From assembly GCA_902779165.1 (NCBI GenBank), contig CACZAN010000012.1, positions 40,814 through 104,813 on the forward strand: DNA of 64,000 bases, read 5' to 3'. The DNA comes from an uncultured Bacteroidales bacterium. Its GTDB lineage: Bacteria > Bacteroidota > Bacteroidia > Bacteroidales > Bacteroidaceae. Of this stretch, positions 26,400 to 36,594 are shown piece after piece. A model generated the notes under the pieces. That model ran no database searches, was not told where the DNA came from, and saw only the letters and a list, made by a program, of their open reading frames with translations. The translations under genes were made by a program, and so were the position numbers. Numbering within the stretch: the first letter of the stretch is position 1; each line of letters begins with the position of its first letter.

Positions 26400-26441
26400 A
26401 TAACCTCTGCCACAGTTTGGCTGATGTAGGTCGTAACTTTG
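26400..26441 (+). promoter_or_regulatory. promoter of the DnaE-like gene with candidate WYL operator
   Basis: ATAACCTCTGCC (26400-26411), then TCTGCC-N7-GGCTGA (26406-26424, one mismatch from a perfect palindrome), then the -7 element TAACTTTG (26434-26441). The first base of the 12-mer is 34 bases before the -7 box, exactly as at the WYL promoter. Confidence 0.7.
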
Positions 26442-26466
26442 CACAAAAGATAAAAATTGACACAGT

Positions 26467-28896
26467 ATGAACAGATTCCGATTTGTACATTTGAATGTTC
26501 ACTCACATTGCTCCATTATGGATGGGTGTGCCAGCATAAAGGAATTGGTGGATGCAGCCATCAAAGACAGAATGCCAGGCATTGCTATTACCGACAATGG
26601 TAATATGTTTGGTGTGATGGAGTTTTTCGACTATGTTTCTCGTATCAACAATGAAAGACGGCAGAAGGGGAAGAAACCTTTTAAGCCTATCATTGGTTGT
26701 GAACTGTATGTTGCACCAGAAGCAAAGGAGGACAAGAAGCTTTGCAAGCACTGCAAAGGCTTTCGCTTAACAGTCTTGGCAAAGAACTATCAAGGCTACA
26801 AAAACCTCATCAAGATTGTCAGTAACTCATGGACTGACGGTTTCTATATGAGACCCCGAACAGACCATCATGACCTGGAGAAATACCATGATGGGCTAAT
26901 TGTCCTCTCTGGTGGTATTGGAAGTGAAGTCTTTACTGAAATTTCCGATGGTGACATTGAGGGTTTGGATGAAACAATCAGATGGTATAGACAGACTTTT
27001 GCCGAGGATTTTTATATAGAACTGCTGCGTTATGCAGATTTGTTCATAAACGGTTCCGAGTTACAAAGAATGAATGAACGCCTCATTGAAAAGGCTAACG
27101 CAAATGGTGTTAAGATTGTTGCTACAAATGACGTTCATTATCTAAGGTCAACTGATATACGTGCATATAACACGTTACGATCCATTGCAGAAGGAAAGAC
27201 AGTCGAAGAGTATGAGAAGTTGAATTATCCTCTAAATAGATGGCTGAGAAGTCGGAAAGAAATGTGCGAACTTTTCTCAGATGTTCCTGCGGCATTGGAG
27301 AATACAATGGAAATCTTTAATAAGGTTAAATTCTATGACATACGTCATGCTCCGATTGTTCCTGCCATTAACATTCCCAATGGGTTCGGGAATGAGAGAA
27401 GGGAAAAGGAGGAAAACTATCTGGAATACCTTTCTTTTTCCAAAGCAAAACAGATATATGGAGAATTGCTTCCTGAAGATGTTTCTGATAGACTGAAGTT
27501 TGAACTCCAAATCATCAAGCAGAGAGCGGCTTCTGGTTATTTCCTCTTTTTACAGGATGTAATCAATACAGTTCAATCAGAGCTTGGCGTATGGGTCGGC
27601 CCTGGACGTGGCTCAGCTGCTGGTAGTCTTGTATGTTATTGCTTGGGTGTTACTAAGATTGACCCTTTGAAACACGATTTGCTCTTTGAGCGTTTTCTAA
27701 GTCAAGAAGGTACGGCGTTCCCAGACATAGATATAGACTTCGATGATGAAGGTAGAGAACGTGTCCTTGAATGGCTTCAGCAGAGATATGGCAAGGACTG
27801 CTGTGCGCATATTGTTTCTTTCCGCACATTCTCAACGGCAGATGCGTTCAGTACAGTAGCAAAAGTAACCCAAATGCATACTCCTGACATTCTGGCTATT
27901 AACGAAATTCTGTCAGGTTATTTCTGGCGTTCTATAAAGAATTACATCAAATATGAACCAAAGTTAAGAAAAGCTATTCGAAAAGTCGGAATCCCTTTGC
28001 GTAATGCATTTGCTAATACTGCTATATTAGAAAGAAAAATCTGTGGATTAGGTGTTCATGCTTGTGGGTTTATTGTTGCTGACGAGCCTGTATCTGATTG
28101 GACACCTGTTTCAACTTGTTCGATAGAAGATTCAAAGGGTAATGAACAAATAGTGAATTGTACTCAATACGATGGATGGCATGTGGAGTCGTCTGGTCTT
28201 ATAAAATTTGATTTCCTAGGTCTTGAAACGCTTTCCAAGATGAGGGATATATGTAAGAGTGTCAAAGTTCATTATGATAAGGATTTCGATATTGAAAAGA
28301 TTCCGATTGATGATGAGAAGACGATAGAACTTTTCCAAACAGGCCGAACCGATGACGTGTTTCAGTTCAGCTCAAAAGGAATGCAAAAATTCTTGCAAAA
28401 ACTTCATCCTACATGCTTTGAGGATTTGGTCATCTTGAATTGCTTGTATCGCCTAGGGCCAATGGAATATATTTCAACTCTCGTCAGACAAAAGCATAGC
28501 AAGAAAGCCGTCAAGTATATGATTCCTTGTATGGAAAAATATCTTCAAAATACTTACGGCATTATTGTTTATCAGGAACAGATTATGATGCTTTCTCGAT
28601 TGATTGCCGACTTTAATAGAAGTGAGAGCGACTTGCTGAGAAAAGCCTTTGGTAAAAGGAATATGGATGTGCTTTCTGTCTTGAAGCCCCGTTTCATAGA
28701 AGGTGGCATAAAGAATGGGCACAAAAAGAATGCCCTTGAAAAGGTATGGAATGAAATGGAAGCTAAAGGTATGTACGCTTTCCAAAAGTCCCATGCTGTT
28801 TGCTACACATGGTTGGCCTATCAAATGGCATATTTGAAAGCAAACTATCCCGATGAGTTCAAACATGTCATGGAGGAAAAAGGTATAACATCATAA
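26467..28896 (+). CDS. truncated DnaE-type DNA polymerase (C family)
   Basis: 809 residues; replicative DnaE proteins have about 1150-1250. The PHP domain (1-270) keeps HSH at 12-14 and NDVHY. It has N44 in place of the metal-binding His of TDHGNM, and R100 where the usual HLVLLAKN has His, so the PHP nuclease is probably impaired. The polymerase core has GPGRGSAAGS, catalytic D420 and D422 in PDIDID, and the third aspartate D582 in KFDFLGL. The protein ends after the fingers (AYQMAYLKANYPDEF), so the HhH, beta-clamp-binding, OB and tau-binding regions are absent. It has its own promoter, which resembles that of the WYL gene. It may be an accessory or error-prone polymerase. Confidence 0.88.
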   Translation: MNRFRFVHLNVHSHCSIMDGCASIKELVDAAIKDRMPGIAITDNGNMFGVMEFFDYVSRINNERRQKGKKPFKPIIGCELYVAPEAKEDKKLCKHCKGFRLTVLAKNYQGYKNLIKIVSNSWTDGFYMRPRTDHHDLEKYHDGLIVLSGGIGSEVFTEISDGDIEGLDETIRWYRQTFAEDFYIELLRYADLFINGSELQRMNERLIEKANANGVKIVATNDVHYLRSTDIRAYNTLRSIAEGKTVEEYEKLNYPLNRWLRSRKEMCELFSDVPAALENTMEIFNKVKFYDIRHAPIVPAINIPNGFGNERREKEENYLEYLSFSKAKQIYGELLPEDVSDRLKFELQIIKQRAASGYFLFLQDVINTVQSELGVWVGPGRGSAAGSLVCYCLGVTKIDPLKHDLLFERFLSQEGTAFPDIDIDFDDEGRERVLEWLQQRYGKDCCAHIVSFRTFSTADAFSTVAKVTQMHTPDILAINEILSGYFWRSIKNYIKYEPKLRKAIRKVGIPLRNAFANTAILERKICGLGVHACGFIVADEPVSDWTPVSTCSIEDSKGNEQIVNCTQYDGWHVESSGLIKFDFLGLETLSKMRDICKSVKVHYDKDFDIEKIPIDDEKTIELFQTGRTDDVFQFSSKGMQKFLQKLHPTCFEDLVILNCLYRLGPMEYISTLVRQKHSKKAVKYMIPCMEKYLQNTYGIIVYQEQIMMLSRLIADFNRSESDLLRKAFGKRNMDVLSVLKPRFIEGGIKNGHKKNALEKVWNEMEAKGMYAFQKSHAVCYTWLAYQMAYLKANYPDEFKHVMEEKGITS

Positions 28897-29039
28897 AGAA
28901 AGAATGATTATTGTCTATAATAATTTGCTAATGTCATGCAAATTGGTGACTTCATGCTTGCTCGCAGTGAGTTTGACGCGCAAGATGGAGAATAATTCTA
29001 TAAAAGAAAGAAGGAACAACGTGCAGAAAAGATAAACAA

Positions 29040-29069
29040 AGAAGCCTCGCCGAGATGGGCGGGGCTTCT
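29040..29069 (-). terminator. terminator of groL
   Basis: A 12-bp stem (AGAAGCCTCGCC with GGCGGGGCTTCT, one G-T pair) closes a six-base loop just after groL, with a T-rich stretch following on the minus strand. The space between the DnaE-like gene and this stem (28897-29039) holds nothing recognisable. Confidence 0.8.
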
Positions 29070-29114
29070 GAGTATATAAGAATATATAAGATTAGTGTAG
29101 CTGGTGGGGAGGGA

Positions 29115-30818
<1,704 letters not shown>

Positions 30819-30871
30819 TCATTTTTTTGATGAATAATAAAGATAGATGTGTTTAATTCTTGAAAGGTAAT

Positions 30872-30904
30872 CACTCCCTCCCTCACAGGGAGGGCGAGGG
30901 GGTG
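30872..30904. repeat. GC-rich palindromic repeat between groES and groL
   Basis: CACTCCCTCCCTCA is followed by CAGGGAGGGCGAGGGGGTG, one of the clearest copies of the family. It lies directly after the groES stop and is followed by a T run on the plus strand. Confidence 0.75.
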
Positions 30905-30910
30905 TTTTTT

Positions 30911-31183
30911 TTAAGCCAGCACAGCCACTACGTCACTTTGGCGCATGATGAGGTACTTGGTTCCTTCGAACTCCAGCTCAGTGCCGGCGTATTTTCCATA
31001 CAGCACGGTGTCGCCAGCCTTCAGCACCATCTCTTCGTCTTTGGTGCCTTTGCCCACGGCTACTACTTTACCTTGCAGGGGTTTCTCTTTTGCGGTATCG
31101 GGAATGATGATGCCGCCGATGGTCTTTTCTTCTGCTGCAGCGGGTTCTATCAGAACTCGGTCTGCCAGGGGTTGAATCTTCAT
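30911..31183 (-). CDS. groS: co-chaperonin GroES (10 kDa)
   Basis: 90 residues starting [20 protein letters not shown], with the mobile-loop block [20 protein letters not shown] and the roof strand [16 protein letters not shown]. It caps the GroEL chamber. The internal ATG at 31183 is used because it gives the exact family start. The 195-bp gap to the divergent membrane-protein gene must hold the heat-shock promoter, but I could not identify a convincing -7 element for it on the minus strand. Confidence 0.97.
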   Translation of the reverse strand: MKIQPLADRVLIEPAAAEEKTIGGIIIPDTAKEKPLQGKVVAVGKGTKDEEMVLKAGDTVLYGKYAGTELEFEGTKYLIMRQSDVVAVLA

Positions 31184-31360
31184 AGTTGTTTTGGTTTTAT
31201 GGATTATAATTGTTATGAGTTTGCAATTGCTGTCATGCGAAAGGTGTGCCAAAGTTTCGCAAACTGCCATCTTGTCAGTAAGAAGTGGAAAAATACGGCT
31301 ACAATCTCGTCTCGGGCTCAAAAACTTTATACTTTACTCCCGAAACTCTTAATTTTTCAT

Positions 31361-31368
31361 TACCTTTG
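31361..31368 (+). promoter_or_regulatory. -7 element (TACCTTTG) of the polytopic membrane protein gene
   Basis: Located 10 bases before the ATG at 31379; the leader is therefore very short. Confidence 0.6.
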
Positions 31369-31378
31369 CAGCGCTTTT

Positions 31379-32239
31379 ATGAAAATTATAACGTATCTGG
31401 TCATCTTTCTCTTCGTCAGTCTCCTGCTGGCGATAGTGCCGAAAGTAGGTGGTCTCATCTGGGAACCACAGCTTATTATTCCGGCAACAGCGGCGTTGTT
31501 CACGTTGCTGGTGTGGCTGGTGGCACGCTTCATCGGTACAGACCGCTCGGCTTGGGAAGTGTTGATGACAGCCAGCTTCATCCTGATTTTTGCTCCCGGG
31601 GCAACCTTATTCTTCTCGCGTGATGAGGATGCCATCATAGAACTTAGTTCCCAGTGTATCGTTCCGTTCTTCCTGACCCAATATAACCGTGTCAGTCGCA
31701 AGGACTTCAAGAAAGCCTACGGCTTCATGCTCCTGATGGGTATCTTCTGCAGCTTCACACATGATGGTATCACCTTGCCACTCTGTCTGGCGTTTCTGCT
31801 GCTGGCCTGGCAGCGGCGCAATGAGTTCTTCCGCCTGGCCTGTTGGCCGATGGTCATCGGTTGGCTGGTAGGAACCATTCTGCAGTTTGCCACGCGTGGT
31901 CATGTGCCTGACCTCACCCCGGATCTGATTGCACTGACGAGCCGTACGACTCAAATATTGGGATTGCTCTGGGATACGAAGATTTTTGTGCTGGCAGCAG
32001 GACTGACATTTTGGCTCTCCACGACGCATTGGGGGCGGGCATTACTGAGGCGCACGCTACGTCGTCAACGACTGATTACCTATAGTTTCCTTTTCGCCTT
32101 GTCCTGTGTGCCGTTTGCACCACTGGGCATCGAGAACGCTGTCACGGGAGTTTGTGTGTTTGGACTTCTGTGGTCGTTGCTGCTGTGCAAGGAGTTGCAG
32201 CGCCAGTACGTCGGTGCTGCCAGAGTTCGTAGGAATTGA
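31379..32239 (+). CDS. polytopic membrane protein, unknown function
   Basis: 286 residues with about eight hydrophobic segments, the first being MKIITYLVIFLFVSLLLAIV. Between the third and fourth lies IELSSQCIVPFFLTQYN, and a GIFCSFTHDGITLPL loop follows; charged residues in such loops are reminiscent of polytopic glycosyltransferase-like families, but the match is weak. Start chosen at 31379 behind the promoter. Its last 98 bases overlap the 3' end of the convergent transporter gene at 32142. Confidence 0.65.
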   Translation: MKIITYLVIFLFVSLLLAIVPKVGGLIWEPQLIIPATAALFTLLVWLVARFIGTDRSAWEVLMTASFILIFAPGATLFFSRDEDAIIELSSQCIVPFFLTQYNRVSRKDFKKAYGFMLLMGIFCSFTHDGITLPLCLAFLLLAWQRRNEFFRLACWPMVIGWLVGTILQFATRGHVPDLTPDLIALTSRTTQILGLLWDTKIFVLAAGLTFWLSTTHWGRALLRRTLRRQRLITYSFLFALSCVPFAPLGIENAVTGVCVFGLLWSLLLCKELQRQYVGAARVRRN

Positions 32240-33155
32240 TGAGATTCTGCCAAAGAACATAACAACCGGCACCTATAGAGGCGATAGGTGTCAGGTAAAC
32301 GTATGCTATCCAAATAGCCAGTCCCGTGTTCTTCTGGAACATCGCTTGTCCTGTGCAAATCCGTTCTCCAAAGATCCGCCCGATGAGGCGACCGATACGG
32401 AATTGCACGAAGGAGGTGATAAGGGTGGATAGGGCAATTGCCGTCAGAAGCCAGAGACCGGCATTACTGTGAAGAATGTTCTTGACCGTGATGCCAGAGG
32501 TGATGGAAAGCGAGATGCTCCATAGGTAGAAACCCAGGTCTGGTGTGCGAACAAGCCATTGATATAACGGCTTAATCCAATGGCGGACAATAGCGCCAAG
32601 ACCCAAAGGTAGTAGTAATACCAGGGCTAACTTCTTCAGAATCACAAGGAACGCGGAGAGGAAGGTGATGCCCTGATGAGGTTCTATGAGGGGGAATACA
32701 GCGGGTATCAGCAGTGAGGCAACGCCAGAGGAGAGGAGCACAAAGGTTGTCATCTGTGTCAGGTTGCCGCCCAACTTGGCTGTCACTACAGGCGAGGCGG
32801 AGGCACAGGGGGCAATGACGCAGATAAGAATTGATTCAAGAATGAGCTTGAAGTTTGTATCATGAATCATCGTAGATGAACCGTTGAGGATGAACAGCAC
32901 CAGCAGCGTTGTAAAGAGAAGCTGTGCGGCCAGGATGCAGAGATGCCAGCGGCACAACCTCATCAGATGGAAATCTACCTTGGAGAAAGTGACGAAGAGT
33001 GTAAGGAAAATAGAGACTGGCAGCAGCGATTCCATCAGCGGACCGAGTGCTGCGGAGGCATCATCCAACTCAGGAACATAGGCGAAGATGAGGTAGAGTA
33101 GGGTGCCTGCGGTGATGGCCGAGGGTAAGGTCCAATTCTTTAAGAATGTGAACAT
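32142..33155 (-). CDS. bile-acid:sodium symporter-like (BASS) transporter
   Basis: 337 residues with nine or ten transmembrane segments. The pattern VIAPCASASPVVTAKLGGNL and the late segment CTGQAMFQKNTGLAIWIAYVY resemble the two crossover motifs of BASS-type transporters. The substrate is unknown. Its start overlaps the end of the ABC exporter gene by 16 bases, so it is probably the last gene of a nadK-ABC-transporter unit. The final 20 or so residues (RTGAATPCTAATTTEVQTHK) are low-complexity and lie in the overlap with the convergent membrane-protein gene. Confidence 0.75.
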   Translation of the reverse strand: MFTFLKNWTLPSAITAGTLLYLIFAYVPELDDASAALGPLMESLLPVSIFLTLFVTFSKVDFHLMRLCRWHLCILAAQLLFTTLLVLFILNGSSTMIHDTNFKLILESILICVIAPCASASPVVTAKLGGNLTQMTTFVLLSSGVASLLIPAVFPLIEPHQGITFLSAFLVILKKLALVLLLPLGLGAIVRHWIKPLYQWLVRTPDLGFYLWSISLSITSGITVKNILHSNAGLWLLTAIALSTLITSFVQFRIGRLIGRIFGERICTGQAMFQKNTGLAIWIAYVYLTPIASIGAGCYVLWQNLINSYELWQHRRTGAATPCTAATTTEVQTHKLP

Positions 33156-34831
33156 TTATTTATCGTGATGACTTGTGAGCAGTGTTCCACGACGGCTGGC
33201 CGGTGGGTGATGAAGATGAGAGTGGCCTTCATGGACTGTTGTTCGTTGTATGTGATGAGGTTGCCAAGCAGTTGCTTCTCGGTCTGCAGGTCCAGGGCAC
33301 TGGTTGCTTCGTCCAGAAGCAGGATGCTGCCTTTCCTTAACAGGGCGCGTGCGACGGCTATTCGCTGTGCCTGTCCTTCAGAGAGTCCTGCACCGCCTTC
33401 ACCGACAAGGGTGTCGAGGCCGTCGGGCAATGAAAGCACAAAGTCAGCACATGCCAACTGCAACACCTCTCGCATCTGGGCCTCGGTGGCATCAGGGTTG
33501 CCCAACAGCAGGTTCCATCGCAGCGTGCCGCTGAAGAGGGAGTTGCCCTGTGGTACATAAACGAGATTGCACCGTGTGCGAGCGCTGACAGGTACCGCGT
33601 GCTCCGCGGCTCCCTCGCAGGGAGAATACATCATCACCTGTCCTTCCACGGGTTTCAACAAGGCAAGGATCAATCGGATAAGGGTGGTCTTTCCTGCGCC
33701 GGTCTCGCCAAGGATGGCTGTCGATGAGCCGGGTGGGAAGTCGTAATTGACGTGTTCGAGGACGTGGCGGCTGTGGTCGTCGTAGGCGAAGGTGACATCG
33801 TTCACCCGAATACCTGCTCCCTCTGCGAAGCGAATAGGTTCACCGCCGTCCTCCAGCGGCGTTTCCTCCAGTTCCATCAGACGTTCAGCGGCAGTGAAAC
33901 TACCGATAATGGCAGGAATGAAACGGGTAAGATCGCGGAAGGGCCCCTGTATCTGACCGCAAAGTTGGATGAAGGCGGTCATCATTCCGAACGTGATGCT
34001 GCCTTCGGCCAGTCGGTGAGCACTCCAGAGGAAAGTGAAAAGGTAGGCACCGCCAAAGCCGAGATTCAGTACCAGGTTCGAAGTGGAGGAGAACAGTGTG
34101 CGCCGGCGCACCTGCCGACGCAGGGAGTCCTGCTGTCCTTTCAGCACATGGAGCAATGTCTCGATCCGTTCCAGCGTCTTCAGTACCAGGCGGTGCTGGA
34201 TACTCTCCTGCAAGGTGGACTGAATACGGCTGTCGGTCTTGCGTATTTCGCGGGTGAGGGCTCTCATCCTGTTGATATAGAGGCGGCTGAGGAGGATGAA
34301 GACGGGTAGGACGACGGTCACACTGACGGCCAAAACTGCATCCATACTATATAAGAAGATGAACGCGCACGCGAGGCGAACCAGTACTGCCAACGCTTGT
34401 GGAACGGTATCTGTGACTACGTTCACCACGGTTTGGCAGTCGCTGACCAGTCGGTTCAGCACGTCGCCACTATGGCGCTGTTCGCGACCGTACCATTCGC
34501 TTCGCAAGAGGTGATTGAAGATGCGGCGCTGCATCCGGTTTTGGGCATCAACACCCAGGAGTGCTGCAATCCATCGGCCGGCGTAGCCTAATGCCATCTG
34601 CAGTCCCATGATGCAGATGAGTATCGTCCCGGCATCCATCAAGGCGATTCCTTGTTCTACGCCTGTTGCCACGTCGATGACTCGTTTCGTTGCCCAGATG
34701 AAGGCGAAGTCAAGAGTTACACGGATGATGCCGCTCGTCGAATTGATGAACGACTGCAACTTCACCTGCCGAAAAATCTGGACGAACCAGCCAAGCAGTT
34801 TCCTCGTGCTATATTTGCTCTCTATTTTCAA
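33140..34831 (-). CDS. ABC exporter half-transporter (membrane domain plus ATPase)
   Basis: 563 residues. Six transmembrane helices occupy about 1-310. The ATPase has Walker A GETGAGKTT (about 374-382), the signature LSEGQAQRIAVARALL (about 482) and Walker B SILLLDEATSALD. This is the exporter type (MsbA/lipid or drug exporters), which works as a dimer at the inner membrane; the substrate is unknown. The start is a TTG: an in-frame stop lies shortly upstream and the next methionine is deep in the membrane domain. It lies 38 bases after nadK. Confidence 0.9.
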   Translation of the reverse strand: MKIESKYSTRKLLGWFVQIFRQVKLQSFINSTSGIIRVTLDFAFIWATKRVIDVATGVEQGIALMDAGTILICIMGLQMALGYAGRWIAALLGVDAQNRMQRRIFNHLLRSEWYGREQRHSGDVLNRLVSDCQTVVNVVTDTVPQALAVLVRLACAFIFLYSMDAVLAVSVTVVLPVFILLSRLYINRMRALTREIRKTDSRIQSTLQESIQHRLVLKTLERIETLLHVLKGQQDSLRRQVRRRTLFSSTSNLVLNLGFGGAYLFTFLWSAHRLAEGSITFGMMTAFIQLCGQIQGPFRDLTRFIPAIIGSFTAAERLMELEETPLEDGGEPIRFAEGAGIRVNDVTFAYDDHSRHVLEHVNYDFPPGSSTAILGETGAGKTTLIRLILALLKPVEGQVMMYSPCEGAAEHAVPVSARTRCNLVYVPQGNSLFSGTLRWNLLLGNPDATEAQMREVLQLACADFVLSLPDGLDTLVGEGGAGLSEGQAQRIAVARALLRKGSILLLDEATSALDLQTEKQLLGNLITYNEQQSMKATLIFITHRPAVVEHCSQVITINKCSHS

Positions 34832-34869
34832 CCTTTCAACTATTATTTATCAACTTTTCGCCTATCACA

Positions 34870-35757
34870 TCATCCCTCTCTCACATCTGTGCCCCACATC
34901 AATTTCTCCCTGAGGGTGCTGAAGAAGCTCTGGCAGGAACGTTTCAGCACCTTGATGCTGTAGGGCGCACGGCGAATGATGAGGCGCACGTCTTCAGAAC
35001 ATTTCTCACTTCGGCCGTCCAAAGAGACGAGGAAGCGGTGGTTGCGGGCGGCCACAGACAGGGTGATGCTGGCATCGTCGGTAAGGGTCAGAGGACGCAC
35101 CGTCAGCGAGTGGGGCGCTACAGGTGTCAATCCGATGGTGTGGCAACCGGGTTGCATAATAGAACCTCCAACAGAAAGTGCATAACCCGTACTGCCCGTG
35201 GGGGTATTGATGATCAGTCCATCGGCCTGATACGTGGTGAGGTATTCGCCGTTGACATCGACCCGAATGCTGATCATGGAAGACACTTCGCGCTTCAACA
35301 CCGCAACTTCGTTGAGAGCAAAGGGATAGCCTTCGGGCTGCCCGTGGTCGTATTCCAGTTGCAGCACACAACGGTCTTCGACAGCGTAGTCGTCAGCGTA
35401 GATCTGAGCAATGGTGTTGGGCAACTCCGAAGGAAGGATGTCTGCCAGGAATCCTAACCGCCCCATATTGATGCCCAAAATGGGAATCTCCTTGTTGCCT
35501 ACGCGACGTGCTGCTTCGAGAAACGTTCCATCGCCACCCATCGAGACAACGAGGTCGGCATCGAACTTGTCATCGCGGATGAGGGTTGCCTGTTTGGGAA
35601 CGGCAATCTTCAGGTCATCAACGAGGTAATGGAAGAATACTTCGTCAACGAGTAATTCGGCTTCGTACTCCTCCAGAAGACAGAATAATTTCTGTACAGA
35701 GGCAGACTTCTTTGCCTGAAAAGCGTTGCCGAAAAGGGCAAAACGTAACTTGCGCAT
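34870..35757 (-). CDS. nadK: NAD kinase
   Basis: 295 residues, usual length. It phosphorylates NAD to NADP. The GGDGT motif lies at 74-78. The second NAD-binding part is ALNEVAVLKRE and DGLIINTPTGSTGYALSVGG, followed by the glycine-rich C-terminal domain. It is divergent from pdxJ over a 92-bp region containing both -7 elements. Confidence 0.96.
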   Translation of the reverse strand: MRKLRFALFGNAFQAKKSASVQKLFCLLEEYEAELLVDEVFFHYLVDDLKIAVPKQATLIRDDKFDADLVVSMGGDGTFLEAARRVGNKEIPILGINMGRLGFLADILPSELPNTIAQIYADDYAVEDRCVLQLEYDHGQPEGYPFALNEVAVLKREVSSMISIRVDVNGEYLTTYQADGLIINTPTGSTGYALSVGGSIMQPGCHTIGLTPVAPHSLTVRPLTLTDDASITLSVAARNHRFLVSLDGRSEKCSEDVRLIIRRAPYSIKVLKRSCQSFFSTLREKLMWGTDVREG

Positions 35758-35780
35758 GTTTTTTTATGTTATTTTCGCCG

Positions 35781-35788
35781 CAAAAGTA
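35781..35788 (-). promoter_or_regulatory. -7 element (TACTTTTG) of nadK
   Basis: Located 23 bases before the nadK ATG on the minus strand, back to back with the pdxJ promoter. Confidence 0.6.
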
Positions 35789-35810
35789 CGCATTTCTCTC
35801 GAATTTTTTC

Positions 35811-35818
35811 TACTTTTG
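35811..35818 (+). promoter_or_regulatory. -7 element (TACTTTTG) of pdxJ
   Basis: Located 31 bases before the pdxJ ATG. The same octamer serves nadK on the other strand. Confidence 0.6.
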
Positions 35819-35849
35819 CAGCAGAAACAATGAAAATACCTTGTAATTT

Positions 35850-36563
35850 ATGACAAAACTTAGTGTAAATATCAATAAAGTGGCCACGATACGCAATGCG
35901 CGTGGTGGCAATAACCCCGATGTACTGCGTGTAGCACTGGACTGTGAACGTTTTGGTGCGCAGGGTATCACGGTTCATCCGCGTCCCGACCAGCGTCATA
36001 TCCGTTATCAGGATGTTCGTGACCTGAAGCCGCTACTCACCACGGAGTTCAACATCGAGGGTAATCCCATCTCAGAGTTCATTGCCCTTGTCCTCGAAAA
36101 CCGTCCAACACAGGTCACCCTCGTTCCAGATGGCCACGACCAAATTACCTCTAATCATGGTTGGGATACGAAGACCCATCTCAATTTTCTCACGGACGTT
36201 ACAGCCCGCTTTCGCGAAGCTGGTATTCGAGTCAGTATCTTCGTGAATGCAGATCCAGAGATGGTGGACTACGCTGCCCGTGCTGGTGCCGACCGCGTGG
36301 AACTCTATACAGAACCTTATGCAGCAACTTATGCAGCCGATCGCGATGCCGCCGTTGCTCCTTTCGTACGTGCCGCAGATGCAGCCCGAACTTTAGGACT
36401 GGGACTCAACGCCGGTCATGACCTGAGCCTTGAGAACCTCGAGTACTTCCACCAGCAGATTCCTTGGACCGATGAAGTCAGCATTGGCCACGCCCTCATC
36501 TGCGATGCCCTCTACCTCGGACTCGAAGAGACCATTAAGAGATATCGCGCCTGCCTGGCCTAA
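35850..36563 (+). CDS. pdxJ: pyridoxine 5'-phosphate synthase
   Basis: 237 residues, usual length. It condenses 1-deoxyxylulose 5-phosphate (the Dxs product) with 3-amino-1-hydroxyacetone phosphate to form pyridoxine phosphate. The beta-barrel blocks [65 protein letters not shown] and [11 protein letters not shown] contain the expected phosphate-binding and catalytic residues. A DJ-1 family gene follows 31 bases later and is probably co-transcribed. Confidence 0.97.
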   Translation: MTKLSVNINKVATIRNARGGNNPDVLRVALDCERFGAQGITVHPRPDQRHIRYQDVRDLKPLLTTEFNIEGNPISEFIALVLENRPTQVTLVPDGHDQITSNHGWDTKTHLNFLTDVTARFREAGIRVSIFVNADPEMVDYAARAGADRVELYTEPYAATYAADRDAAVAPFVRAADAARTLGLGLNAGHDLSLENLEYFHQQIPWTDEVSIGHALICDALYLGLEETIKRYRACLA

Positions 36564-36566
36564 AAT

Positions 36567-36590
36567 CCGTCAAATCGTCAAATTGTTAAA
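36567..36590. repeat. 8-9 bp microrepeat in the pdxJ/DJ-1 spacer
   Basis: CCGTCAAAT, CGTCAAAT and TGTTAAAT follow each other, giving three imperfect tandem units. Confidence 0.4.
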
Positions 36591-36594
36591 TATA

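Noticed and set aside
31184-31378. CIRCE or other named heat-shock operator before groES
   Set aside because: No TTAGCACTC-N9-GAGTGCTAA-type inverted repeat could be found; only weak -7-like sequences are visible.
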